DNA of 6,101 nucleotides from Desulfobacteraceae bacterium (lineage in GTDB: Bacteria; Desulfobacterota; DSM-4660; Desulfatiglandales; Desulfatiglandaceae): positions 1,937,977 to 1,944,077 of the forward strand of contig CP070700.1 of the NCBI GenBank assembly GCA_020349865.1, given 5' to 3'. Positions 1-6,101 of this stretch are shown here, one piece after another. Every line of letters starts with the position of its first letter. Position 1 is the first letter of the stretch. Position numbers and translations under genes: made by a program. A model generated the notes under the pieces. The model did no database searches. It had not been told where the DNA came from and worked only from the letters and a program-made list of their open reading frames with translations.

Positions 1-39
1 AAAAGTATGGCCTTGAAGGCCCTGGAGATAGGAAGGTAG
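1..39 (+). CDS. flgC: Flagellar basal-body rod protein FlgC (3' end only)
   Basis: Only the last 12 codons and the TAG stop are in the window; the gene begins upstream. The frame reads KSMALKALEIGR followed by stop. This matches the conserved end of FlgC, where a C-terminal helix finishes with a ...KALEIG[RK] type sequence. FlgC is a proximal rod subunit assembled in the periplasm after export through the flagellar type III apparatus. Its stop lies 2 nt before the fliE ATG, and flgBC-fliE is a very common operon order, which supports the call. The fragment is short, so the identity rests on this tail and on context. Confidence 0.85.
   Translation, partial: KSMALKALEIGR
31..36 (+). promoter_or_regulatory. 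Shine-Dalgarno site of fliE, inside the last flgC codons
   Basis: GGAAGG lies 5 nt before the fliE ATG and is formed by the last two sense codons of flgC (Gly-Arg). This arrangement suggests translational coupling between flgC and fliE. It is one of the few convincing ribosome binding sites in the window. Confidence 0.7.
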
Positions 40-41
40 CC

Positions 42-344
42 ATGAAAGGGATTGCTCCACTAAATAATATAGAACCATTACTTAATCCGGCCATTAGACA
101 GAAACAATCAGAAGGTGAAGCCGATGGCTCTTTCGCTGGCATAATAAAGCAAGCAATGAATGATGTAAACCAGGCCAAGCTTGAAGCAGATCGGGCTATA
201 CATGAACTGGCAACCGGCGATAAAAAGGATATTCATCAAACTATGATTGCCTTGGAAAAGGCAGAAGTTTCCTTCCAGTTGATGATGCAAGTGCGCAATA
301 AAATCGTTTCAGCTTATGAGGAAATTATGCGAATGCAGGTATAG
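42..344 (+). CDS. fliE: Flagellar hook-basal body complex protein FliE
   Basis: FliE forms the junction between the FliF MS ring and the proximal rod, and is one of the first substrates of the flagellar type III export apparatus. The protein has 100 residues, which is normal for the family (about 100-110). The N-terminal 25 residues are variable. From about residue 31 the conserved helical part begins (FAGIIKQAMNDVNQ). It is followed by the family block TGDKKDIHQTMIALEKA (58-74) and the hallmark ending QVRNKIVSAYEEIMRM (83-98). The ATG has a good Shine-Dalgarno site at 31-36, only 2 nt separate it from the flgC stop, and fliF starts 24 nt after its stop. No signal peptide is present, as expected for a type III substrate. 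Identity is secure. Confidence 0.97.
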   Translation: MKGIAPLNNIEPLLNPAIRQKQSEGEADGSFAGIIKQAMNDVNQAKLEADRAIHELATGDKKDIHQTMIALEKAEVSFQLMMQVRNKIVSAYEEIMRMQV

Positions 345-368
345 AATTGTTAAATAGGGAAATTAATT

Positions 369-1970
369 ATGGCCTCAAATGATATTGTAACCCAGCTAAA
401 GGCGTCATTAAAAAATCTTTCGGCTGGCAAAAAAATAACGCTCTTTACACTTACCACAGGCACAATAATCGGTCTTATTTTTTTGGTTATGTGGACAGGC
501 AAGCCTGATTTCCAGCTCCTTTATTCTAATTTGGCCTCAGAAGATGCAGGGGCGATACTGGCCCAATTGAAAGATAAAAAGATACCTTATCAGATTTCAT
601 CAAATGGAAGTTCAATCCTGATCCCGACAGAACAAATCTATGAGACCAGGCTGGAACTAGCATCGCAAGGCATTCCTCAAGGCAGCGGTGTTGGTTTCGA
701 GGTCTTTGATAACACAAAACTTGGAATGACAGAATTTGTCCAGAACGTAAACTACCAGAGAGCAGTCCAAGGGGAGTTGTCTCGAACTATCAATAGCTTT
801 TCTGAGGTTGAAAGTTCACGTGTCCATATTGTTATGCCGTCAAAATCCCTATTTATTGAGGAAGAGGAACCTGCAACAGCTTCGGTAGTACTGAAAGTCC
901 GTAGCGGGAGACATTTAAGTGAAGAACAGGTCCAGGGAATTGTCCATCTTGTTTCATCAAGTGTATCAGGACTCATGCCCGAAAATGTTACCGTAGTCGA
1001 TAACAAAGGTAAAATGCTGGCAGGATTTAAAAATAGCTCCACAGTTGGGCAAGTCAGTTCTGATCAGTTTGAATTTCAAAAGAAGATCGAAAAGACTGTG
1101 GAAGACAGAGTAAGAACCATGCTCGAGACGGCTTTAGGGCCTGGCAAAGCTGTCGCAAGGGTATCTTGTTTGATTGATTTCAAAAGGCTGGAAACAACAG
1201 AGGAAAAGTATCAAACTGATAACCAAGTTGTTAGGAGTGAACAGGTCCTCAGTGAGACCTCAACTGGGCAAGCAAGTCTGCCTATGGGTGTTCCCGGTGT
1301 AGTATCCAATCTATCAGAGGGCGAAACAGGTGCAATTGAAACTAGACAGACCCCATCATTTCAGAAGCAGGACAGAACTGTAAATTATGAGATCGGTAAG
1401 GTTATAAGTCGTACAGTGGAGCCGGTAGGCACAATAAAAAAAGTGTCGGTGGCAGTTATTGTAGATGGAACCTACAAGACTGTAAAAGGAGCCAGTCGGA
1501 AAGAGGAATTGAAATATTTTCCAAGGACTCAAGAGGAAATGACCAAACTGGAAGACATTGTCAAAAGGGCAGTGAATTTTGATTCCGCAAGAGGCGATAT
1601 GATAGAAGTTGTAAATATCCCCTTTGAAACTGCCAAACTACGATTTGAGCAAAAGGAGGAAGTGATTGTAGATGAAAACTGGCTTTCAATTGTAAAGCAG
1701 TATTCATCCTACATAAAGTATGTCCTCCTGGTAATTTTCGTATTTTTTTCGTTCCTATTCATTGTCCGGCCGTTAATTCAGTGGCTAACTTCAACGTCTA
1801 TTGGAGAGAGCGCGTTGCTGGGCCAGCTTCCGAAGACCATTGAGGAGGTTGAAAGGGAATATGGTGTTGACGTAAAAAGCTTGCCTTTCAAGAACAAAGC
1901 CTTGCAAATGATTACCAGTGACAAAGAACGTTCTGCACAGGTGATGCGAAACTGGTTGAAAGAAAGCTAA
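369..1970 (+). CDS. fliF: Flagellar MS-ring protein FliF
   Basis: FliF oligomerises in the inner membrane to form the MS ring, the base of the flagellum that surrounds the export gate and carries FliG on its cytoplasmic face. The 533 residues fit the family (about 520-570). There is a first membrane helix at about 22-41. Periplasmic ring-building motifs follow (about 46-110 and 120-220, with VNYQRAVQGELSRTI at 127-141 and RVHIVMP at 151-157). A third ring-building region from about 230 is interrupted by the beta-collar insertion (about 275-340, including PGVVSNL). The second membrane helix is at about 448-467. The cytoplasmic tail ends in LPKTIEEVEREYG (487-499) and AQVMRNWL (523-530), the part known to bind the FliG N-terminal domain. 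A modest ribosome site AGGGA (356-360) lies 8 nt before the ATG. No truncation or frameshift is seen. Confidence 0.98.
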   Translation: MASNDIVTQLKASLKNLSAGKKITLFTLTTGTIIGLIFLVMWTGKPDFQLLYSNLASEDAGAILAQLKDKKIPYQISSNGSSILIPTEQIYETRLELASQGIPQGSGVGFEVFDNTKLGMTEFVQNVNYQRAVQGELSRTINSFSEVESSRVHIVMPSKSLFIEEEEPATASVVLKVRSGRHLSEEQVQGIVHLVSSSVSGLMPENVTVVDNKGKMLAGFKNSSTVGQVSSDQFEFQKKIEKTVEDRVRTMLETALGPGKAVARVSCLIDFKRLETTEEKYQTDNQVVRSEQVLSETSTGQASLPMGVPGVVSNLSEGETGAIETRQTPSFQKQDRTVNYEIGKVISRTVEPVGTIKKVSVAVIVDGTYKTVKGASRKEELKYFPRTQEEMTKLEDIVKRAVNFDSARGDMIEVVNIPFETAKLRFEQKEEVIVDENWLSIVKQYSSYIKYVLLVIFVFFSFLFIVRPLIQWLTSTSIGESALLGQLPKTIEEVEREYGVDVKSLPFKNKALQMITSDKERSAQVMRNWLKES

Positions 1971-2012
1971 TCAGTTTAAGCTATCGGGAGCAAGTCCCTT
2001 GAAGTTTTAAAA

Positions 2013-2050
2013 TTATGAAAAAGCTAACGCTTACAAACCCATTTTCATAA
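2013..2050 (+). repeat. 9-bp inverted repeat in the fliF-fliG gap
   Basis: TTATGAAAA (2013-2021) and TTTTCATAA (2042-2050) are exact reverse complements separated by 20 nt. They lie within the only sizeable non-coding gap of the window (1971-2076). A second, weaker 4-bp hairpin (GGGA 1986-1989 with TCCC 1995-1998) lies upstream. The stem is AT-rich and no T-run follows it, so an intrinsic terminator is unlikely. An operator, an mRNA structure near the fliG start, or chance are all possible. The repeat is directly visible; its function is unknown. Confidence 0.4.
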
Positions 2051-2076
2051 AGGCTATACGATCTCCGAAAACAGAT

Positions 2077-3009
2077 ATGGATTCAAAAAAACTGCCGGGT
2101 TCTTTAAAAGCTGCTATTCTAATTCAATCCTTGGGAGGACAAGTGTCACAGGAAATTTTAGACAGGCTTGATCCTGGCGAAAGGGGATTGATAAAAGGGC
2201 ATCTTTCTCAGATGGGGCCCATACCAGAGTATCTGGCCGAAAAGGTGGCAGAGGAGTTTACTGCATTGGCAAGTAAGGAGGGAGAGCAAGAGCTCCCTAT
2301 AGATTCAAATACCCAATCGTCCGCTCTTAAGGCTATTCAGTCTATGGATCCCGACCTTCTCTCAAAACTCACAAAAGATGAACACCCTCAGACTATCGCC
2401 ATCATCCTTGCTCATCTTGAGCCTCATCTGGGAAGCAGGGTCCTGGCCAAACTTCCCGACGAGACAAAATCGGATGTAGCAGTCAGGATCGCAAATTTAG
2501 GCAAAGTAAGTTCTGGGATGGTTGAAGAGATAAATAAAGCTTTTGAAACAATACTAAAAGAAAATCAATCTTCTAATATCCGAAAAATCGGCGGAATAAG
2601 TCAAGTGGCAGACATATTGAACCAGACAGAGGGAACTTCGACACAGTTGATCCTGGACGGAATTGAAAAAACCGATCCTGATCTTGCCGCTGAAATTAAG
2701 CAACAGATGTTTGTTTTTGAAGATCTGACACTGATAGATGATAGGGGGTTGCAGAAGGTTCTAAGGAGCGTCGAAACCAAGGAACTGGCAATCGCCCTTA
2801 AGGCCGGGTCAGAGGAGGTAAAACAAAAGATATTCCGGAACATGTCGGAACGAGCAGGCCAGATGTTGAAAGAAGAAGTGGATGAGATGGGGCCTGTCAG
2901 AATAAAAGAAGTAGAGGACGCACAGCAGACAGTTACAAGGATAATTCAAAATCTGGAAGAGAAGGGTGAGCTGATAATTAGTGGTCGCGGAGGAGAGGAA
3001 TTTATTTAA
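2077..3009 (+). CDS. fliG: Flagellar motor switch protein FliG (short N-terminal domain)
   Basis: FliG sits between the FliF cytoplasmic tail and FliM. It turns stator (MotAB) interaction into rotation and takes part in direction switching. It has 310 residues against about 330-345 usually. The N-terminal domain starts normally (LPGSLKAAILIQSLG, 6-20). The middle domain carries the EHPQ signature (102-105), then a GG hinge (172-173), MFVFEDL (211-217) and the C-terminal torque domain. By alignment from memory with Salmonella FliG, the torque-helix charges are kept: K242, R259, E266, E267 and R275. Oddly, the conserved helix block normally found between about residues 65 and 90 (Y-x-R-x-x-L-x-K-A-L-G type) is absent. 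The ATG at 2077 has no clear Shine-Dalgarno, but no other in-frame ATG, GTG or TTG exists before the TAA at 2008. Family identity is secure. Confidence 0.96.
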   Translation: MDSKKLPGSLKAAILIQSLGGQVSQEILDRLDPGERGLIKGHLSQMGPIPEYLAEKVAEEFTALASKEGEQELPIDSNTQSSALKAIQSMDPDLLSKLTKDEHPQTIAIILAHLEPHLGSRVLAKLPDETKSDVAVRIANLGKVSSGMVEEINKAFETILKENQSSNIRKIGGISQVADILNQTEGTSTQLILDGIEKTDPDLAAEIKQQMFVFEDLTLIDDRGLQKVLRSVETKELAIALKAGSEEVKQKIFRNMSERAGQMLKEEVDEMGPVRIKEVEDAQQTVTRIIQNLEEKGELIISGRGGEEFI

Positions 3010-3014
3010 GAGGA
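3009..3014 (+). promoter_or_regulatory. Probable Shine-Dalgarno site of fliH
   Basis: AGAGGA, starting on the last base of the fliG stop codon, precedes the ATG at 3017 by 2-3 nt. That is closer than ideal but is the best ribosome site near either possible fliH start. It favours 3017 over the GTG at 2981, whose upstream GGTGA (2965-2969) is 11 nt away. Confidence 0.45.
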
Positions 3015-3016
3015 TC

Positions 3017-3754
3017 ATGAAAAATGAGAGGTTAGATAATAGGAGTTTTTTTAAATTGCACTACTTTCCAGAGATTCCAATTACGCCTTCATCCGAAAAA
3101 AGTGAGGGAGAGGGGCAGGGTAGCAGGTTTCAACCTATTAATTTTGCCAAAAATGGTGGGCCTTATGAGGATTTGTTTGGCCAATCTTCGAAGAATATAA
3201 AACATGCAGGAGATTCAGGGAAAACACTCTGTAAACCACAAAGACACGCTCATGCCCAGGGTTATACAGAAGGAGAAAGAGTAGGTATAGAAACTGAAAA
3301 AATGAAAGTCGAATCGGCGCTGAATACACTTCATCAAGTAGCCATGGAATTGAAGGAAATAAGAACGAAATTATATCGCAACGCTGAAAAAGAGACAGTA
3401 AATCTGGCTCTGGCGATTGCCGAAAAGATCGTAAGACATGAGATTACCGTAAACAAAGATGTTGTGGTGAGTATTGTCAAAGAGGCCCTCAAAAAACTTG
3501 TCGATTATGACAGGGTAATTATCCGCGTCAATCCTTCTGACTATCAGTTTTTGAAAACTCAAAAGCACCAGTTCTCACATCTTGTGGATAATAAGGAAAC
3601 AATGATCTTCGAGGAGGATGAAACGATTCTCAGTGGCGGATGCCTAATAGAGACAAGTTTAGGTGATATAGATGCAAGGATCGAAAAGCAACTTGAAACG
3701 GTAGAAGAGGCGCTCCGATCAGAGTTCCAAAGAACAGGCCCCCAGCGAAGCTAA
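3017..3754 (+). CDS. fliH: Flagellar assembly protein FliH (export ATPase regulator)
   Basis: FliH is a dimeric, elongated cytoplasmic protein that binds FliI, anchors the ATPase at the C-ring and export gate, and is related to the peripheral stalk of F/V-type ATPases. From the ATG the product has 245 residues. The N-terminal 75 are variable and hydrophilic. A glycine-zipper-like GxxxGxxxG (G82, G86, G90 in AQGYTEGERVG) follows, typical of FliH, then a long helix. The C-terminal domain includes LALAIAEKIVRHEI (130-143), IIRVNPSDY (168-176) and SGGCLIETSLGDIDARIEKQ (206-225), the family's ending signature. The start is uncertain: an in-frame GTG at 2981 would add 12 residues (MVAEERNLFKRI) and overlap fliG by 29 nt. 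The added LFKRIMK resembles the SLSRVIK-like start of many FliH proteins. Identity is strong from domain and position between fliG and fliI. Confidence 0.92.
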   Translation: MKNERLDNRSFFKLHYFPEIPITPSSEKSEGEGQGSRFQPINFAKNGGPYEDLFGQSSKNIKHAGDSGKTLCKPQRHAHAQGYTEGERVGIETEKMKVESALNTLHQVAMELKEIRTKLYRNAEKETVNLALAIAEKIVRHEITVNKDVVVSIVKEALKKLVDYDRVIIRVNPSDYQFLKTQKHQFSHLVDNKETMIFEEDETILSGGCLIETSLGDIDARIEKQLETVEEALRSEFQRTGPQRS

Positions 3755-3765
3755 AAAGCAAACTT

Positions 3766-5085
3766 ATGGAAGCACTTATCGACTTTAAAAAGTATCATAC
3801 GGCTTTACAAGCTTCAAATCTTATCAAAGCGAACGGCAAAGTTACGAAAGTTGTCGGTTTGATTACCGAAGCGCAGGGTCCGGCATCCAGGTTAGGGACC
3901 ATATGTGATATCTACCCCAAAGGAGACATATCCAAGGTAAGAGCAGAGGTCTTGGGATTCAGGGATAACAAGGTCTTGCTTATGCCTCTCGGTGAGTTTC
4001 GCGGAATAGCTCCTGGCAGCCGCGTAGTGACTAAACAAGAAAGTGCTTTAATAGGTGTGGGAAACAGACTTTTAGGAAGAGTGATTGATGGTCTGGGGAA
4101 CCCCATAGATGGTAAAGGACCTATCCAGATTGATGAGGAGTACCCCATATACAAAAATCCCATGAACCCTCTTTTGAGAAAACGAATTAGCAGGCCTCTC
4201 GACATAGGAATTAAGGCTATCAATGGTATTTTAACCATAGGATGCGGACAGAGGATGGGTATCTTTTCCGGATCAGGTGTGGGTAAGAGTGTTCTCTTGG
4301 GCATGATCGCTCGGAAAACCACCGCTGATGTCAATGTGATCGCCCTGATAGGGGAGCGCGGTAGAGAAGTAAACGATTTCTTAGAAAGGGAACTTGGAGA
4401 AGAAGGCCTGAAAAGATCAGTAGTAGTTGTTGCAACTTCGGATCATTTGCCTCTAATTAGAATGAGAGGGGCTTTCATTGCTACAGCCATAGCTGAATAC
4501 TTCCGGGACCGCGGCAAACAGGTTATTCTTATGATGGATTCAGTAACCCGATTTGCAATGGCGCAAAGAGAAGTTGGGTTAGCTACAGGAGAACCACCCA
4601 CTACCAAAGGTTATACCCCATCGGTTTTTGCTTTACTGCCAAAGCTGTTGGAACGAGCAGGGACCTCTTCTAATCAAGGAACTATTACGGGCCTGTATGC
4701 TGTGTTGGTCGAAGCTGATGATATGAACGACCCTATCTCGGACGCGGTAAGGGCAATACTGGATGGACATATTATTTTGTCAAGAGACCTTGCCATGCAA
4801 AACCACTACCCAGCAATTGATATACTAAACAGCGTCAGCCGTGTAATGGTTGATATCATGGACCTAAAACATATGGCAAATGCCAATAAGCTAAAGGCCA
4901 TATTAGATACCTACAGGAAAGCCGAGGATCTCATTAACATCGGAGCGTATGTTGCTGGAAGCAATCCTAAAATAGATTATGCGATTGATATGATTGATAA
5001 GGTGAATGAATATTTAAGGCAGGATATAACGGAAAATGTTACTTTTGAAGATAGCACCAAGCAACTTGAAAATCTGTTTCGCTAA
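3766..5085 (+). CDS. fliI: Flagellum-specific ATP synthase FliI (export ATPase)
   Basis: FliI is the hexameric cytoplasmic ATPase of the flagellar type III export apparatus, homologous to F1-ATPase catalytic subunits. It unfolds or releases export cargo together with FliH and FliJ. It has 439 residues, normal for the family. The N-terminal beta-barrel domain spans about 24-90, followed by GRVIDGLGNPIDGKGP (104-119). The P-loop is GSGVGKS (169-175, K174). GERGREV (196-202) contains the probable catalytic glutamate E197. Walker B is VILMMDS (253-259, D258). The type III ATPase motif GEPPTTKGYTPSVF is at 275-288. SVSRV (356-360) puts R359 in the position of the F1 alpha arginine finger, by homology. 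The C-terminal helical domain runs from about 365. All catalytic motifs look intact. The ATG lies 11 nt after the fliH stop and has no evident Shine-Dalgarno, so coupling to fliH is likely. Confidence 0.98.
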   Translation: MEALIDFKKYHTALQASNLIKANGKVTKVVGLITEAQGPASRLGTICDIYPKGDISKVRAEVLGFRDNKVLLMPLGEFRGIAPGSRVVTKQESALIGVGNRLLGRVIDGLGNPIDGKGPIQIDEEYPIYKNPMNPLLRKRISRPLDIGIKAINGILTIGCGQRMGIFSGSGVGKSVLLGMIARKTTADVNVIALIGERGREVNDFLERELGEEGLKRSVVVVATSDHLPLIRMRGAFIATAIAEYFRDRGKQVILMMDSVTRFAMAQREVGLATGEPPTTKGYTPSVFALLPKLLERAGTSSNQGTITGLYAVLVEADDMNDPISDAVRAILDGHIILSRDLAMQNHYPAIDILNSVSRVMVDIMDLKHMANANKLKAILDTYRKAEDLINIGAYVAGSNPKIDYAIDMIDKVNEYLRQDITENVTFEDSTKQLENLFR

Positions 5086-5102
5086 CGGTTTTAATACTTA
5101 TC

Positions 5103-5552
5103 ATGTACAATTTCAATCTGGAACCCGTTCTGAAGCACCGCAAATTGGTCGAGGAGAATCTCCAGAAGGAATTAGCGGTATTGAAGCTTTCACTGGTTAA
5201 TGAAAGGAAAAGGCTTCAAACCTATAAGGAAAGTAGAAGTAAGTTTCTGGTGGAACTGCATCGAAAGCAAGAGGAAGGAACAACTATTTCTGATGTATTT
5301 CTTTATCTTCCATTTATCGAGCAGTTGTCAAAGGATATTGAGAAACAGAATAAGACTGTCTCAGACCTTGAAAAAGATGTTGAGCAGAAACGCCAGGATT
5401 TGGTTGAAGCTAGCAAAAAAAAGAAAACACTGGAAAAGTTAAAAGATAAGGGGCTAAAAGCCTACAAGCAAGAAATGATAAAAAACGAACAGGAATTTCT
5501 GAACGAAGTGGCTGTTAATCAATTTAACGGGAAAATCAGGCGAGAAAGATAG
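5103..5552 (+). CDS. fliJ: Flagellar export protein FliJ
   Basis: FliJ is a small cytoplasmic coiled-coil protein that inserts into the FliI hexamer like the gamma stalk of F1-ATPase, and links the ATPase to the export gate protein FlhA. It has 149 residues, the usual size (about 145-150). It opens with the family-like YNFNLEPVLKHRK (2-14). Two long, highly charged helices (about 15-58 and 68-130) are joined by a short turn (GTTISDVFLYLP, 59-70), giving the antiparallel coiled coil of FliJ. The ending EFLNEVAVNQF (131-141) is also typical. It follows fliI after 17 nt, and no clear Shine-Dalgarno precedes its ATG. A run of eight A (5415-5422) encodes lysines 105-108. Low sequence conservation is normal for FliJ; position and fold make the call firm. 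Confidence 0.93.
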   Translation: MYNFNLEPVLKHRKLVEENLQKELAVLKLSLVNERKRLQTYKESRSKFLVELHRKQEEGTTISDVFLYLPFIEQLSKDIEKQNKTVSDLEKDVEQKRQDLVEASKKKKTLEKLKDKGLKAYKQEMIKNEQEFLNEVAVNQFNGKIRRER

Positions 5553-5564
5553 CCAGCTAATAAA

Positions 5565-6101
5565 ATGATGCAAACTGATTTTATTATCTTCCAGGATCCG
5601 AGCGACTCCTTTTTGAGAAACTGCAAAGGCGAAAAGAAGAAAAGTGGTCAAATGTTAGGGCCTTTAGAAGGGCCGATTATCTGGAACCAAGAAGAAATGG
5701 AATTTCTAAGTACCTTGATTGGAGTCGCACACGACCATGGCCTTCCAAAGCCAGGGGGCCTTACAATGTCAGATTCAATCACTGGGGAGGCTGTTAGTGA
5801 AAAAAACCAGATGATGAGTCTGGAAAAATTATTTGAAGATAAAGTACGTGAGACTAAACCAGGTGGACACCCCTGGAATGACGATATCAAGGCAAATATA
5901 AGGCTGATTCAAAATTCAGGCGGCAGCAAAATGGGCTCAGAGCAGAAGGAAAGTGGGGTCGAGAAAGGAGATATGAATGCTAATGATGTCATAAAAGTAT
6001 CTTATCTTTCTGACCTAGGCGAGGAAGATGGACTAAAGTTGAAAAGCGCTATTCAGTCTTCCAATCATACAACGAAAAAAGCGGGGGGGGATTCATGGAT
6101 T
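5565..6101 (+). CDS. Uncharacterised protein in fliK position (5' part, runs off the window)
   Basis: An uninterrupted frame of 179 codons runs from the ATG at 5565 (or the next codon, ATG at 5568) to the last base with no stop, so the gene continues outside the window. It starts 12 nt after the fliJ stop and has no clear Shine-Dalgarno. I recognise no domain. The product is hydrophilic and rich in Gly, Ser, Lys, Asp and Glu. It has no signal peptide or membrane helix, and only short hydrophobic patches (FIIFQ 6-10, GPIIW 36-40, EFLSTLIGVA 46-55). In many flagellar operons fliJ is followed by fliK, whose N-terminal half is variable, Ser/Gly-rich and secreted without a signal peptide; this fits but is not proof. 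A MotE/YlxF-like protein is less likely because no N-terminal membrane helix is seen. A G8 tract (6083-6090) lies inside the frame. Confidence 0.78.
   Translation, partial: MMQTDFIIFQDPSDSFLRNCKGEKKKSGQMLGPLEGPIIWNQEEMEFLSTLIGVAHDHGLPKPGGLTMSDSITGEAVSEKNQMMSLEKLFEDKVRETKPGGHPWNDDIKANIRLIQNSGGSKMGSEQKESGVEKGDMNANDVIKVSYLSDLGEEDGLKLKSAIQSSNHTTKKAGGDSWI

Noticed and set aside
9..21. GGCCTTGAAGGCC palindrome at the end of flgC
   Set aside because: It is explained by the Ala-Leu-Lys-Ala codons of FlgC, has a very short loop and no T-run, so it is not a credible terminator or operator.
1986..2001. Small hairpins GGGA/TCCC and CAAG/CTTG after the fliF stop, considered as a terminator
   Set aside because: Stems of 4 bp, mutually exclusive and without an adjacent U-run. 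Termination here would also separate fliG from an otherwise continuous operon.
1999..2060. Possible internal promoter for fliG in the gap (TTGAAG at 1999, or TTACAA at 2031 with TATACG at 2055)
   Set aside because: TTGAAG has no -10 at proper spacing. The TTACAA/TATACG pair matches consensus poorly (about 3/6 and 4/6). No sigma-54 or sigma-28 type site was recognised.
3912..4334. 140-codon minus-strand open frame
   Set aside because: It lies wholly opposite fliI, whose protein motifs are intact, and its product is proline- and leucine-rich with no recognisable domain. It is a shadow frame.
5648..5890. 80-codon minus-strand open frame opposite the last gene
   Set aside because: The plus-strand frame is longer, stays open to the window end and continues the operon. 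The minus-strand product shows no domain, and no promoter was recognised.

Overview
The window is a stretch of a bacterial flagellar operon. All genes are on the + strand and tightly packed: the 3' tip of flgC, then fliE, fliF, fliG, fliH, fliI, fliJ, and the 5' part of an uncharacterised gene in the usual position of fliK. The sequence is moderately AT-rich. The gene order (flgC-fliE-fliF-fliG-fliH-fliI-fliJ) and the protein character, for example the FliF C-terminal tail and the FliJ ending, are most reminiscent of Desulfobacterota (former Deltaproteobacteria). That assignment is an inference from general resemblance, not from a search.

Layout: 1-39 is the end of flgC (rod). 42-344 is fliE (MS-ring/rod junction). 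369-1970 is fliF (MS ring). 1971-2076 is a 106-nt non-coding gap holding an AT-rich inverted repeat. 2077-3009 is fliG (rotor/switch). 3017-3754 is fliH (ATPase stator and regulator), with an alternative GTG start at 2981. 3766-5085 is fliI (export ATPase). 5103-5552 is fliJ (export stalk/chaperone-like). 5565 to the window end is an open reading frame with no recognised domain, possibly a divergent fliK.

How the genes work together: FliF forms the membrane ring that houses the type III export gate. FliE and FlgC build the proximal rod on it. FliG docks on the cytoplasmic tail of FliF and takes torque from the stator. FliH, FliI and FliJ form the soluble ATPase complex that feeds rod, hook and filament proteins to the gate. 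The last gene would be a late-hook or export-switch factor if it is FliK.

No promoter, terminator, RNA gene, mobile element or CRISPR array could be supported. I see no undescribed system here. The points most worth a second look are a FliG whose N-terminal domain lacks a normally conserved helix block, the atypically long fliF-fliG gap just upstream of it, and a G8 homopolymer inside the terminal uncharacterised gene.
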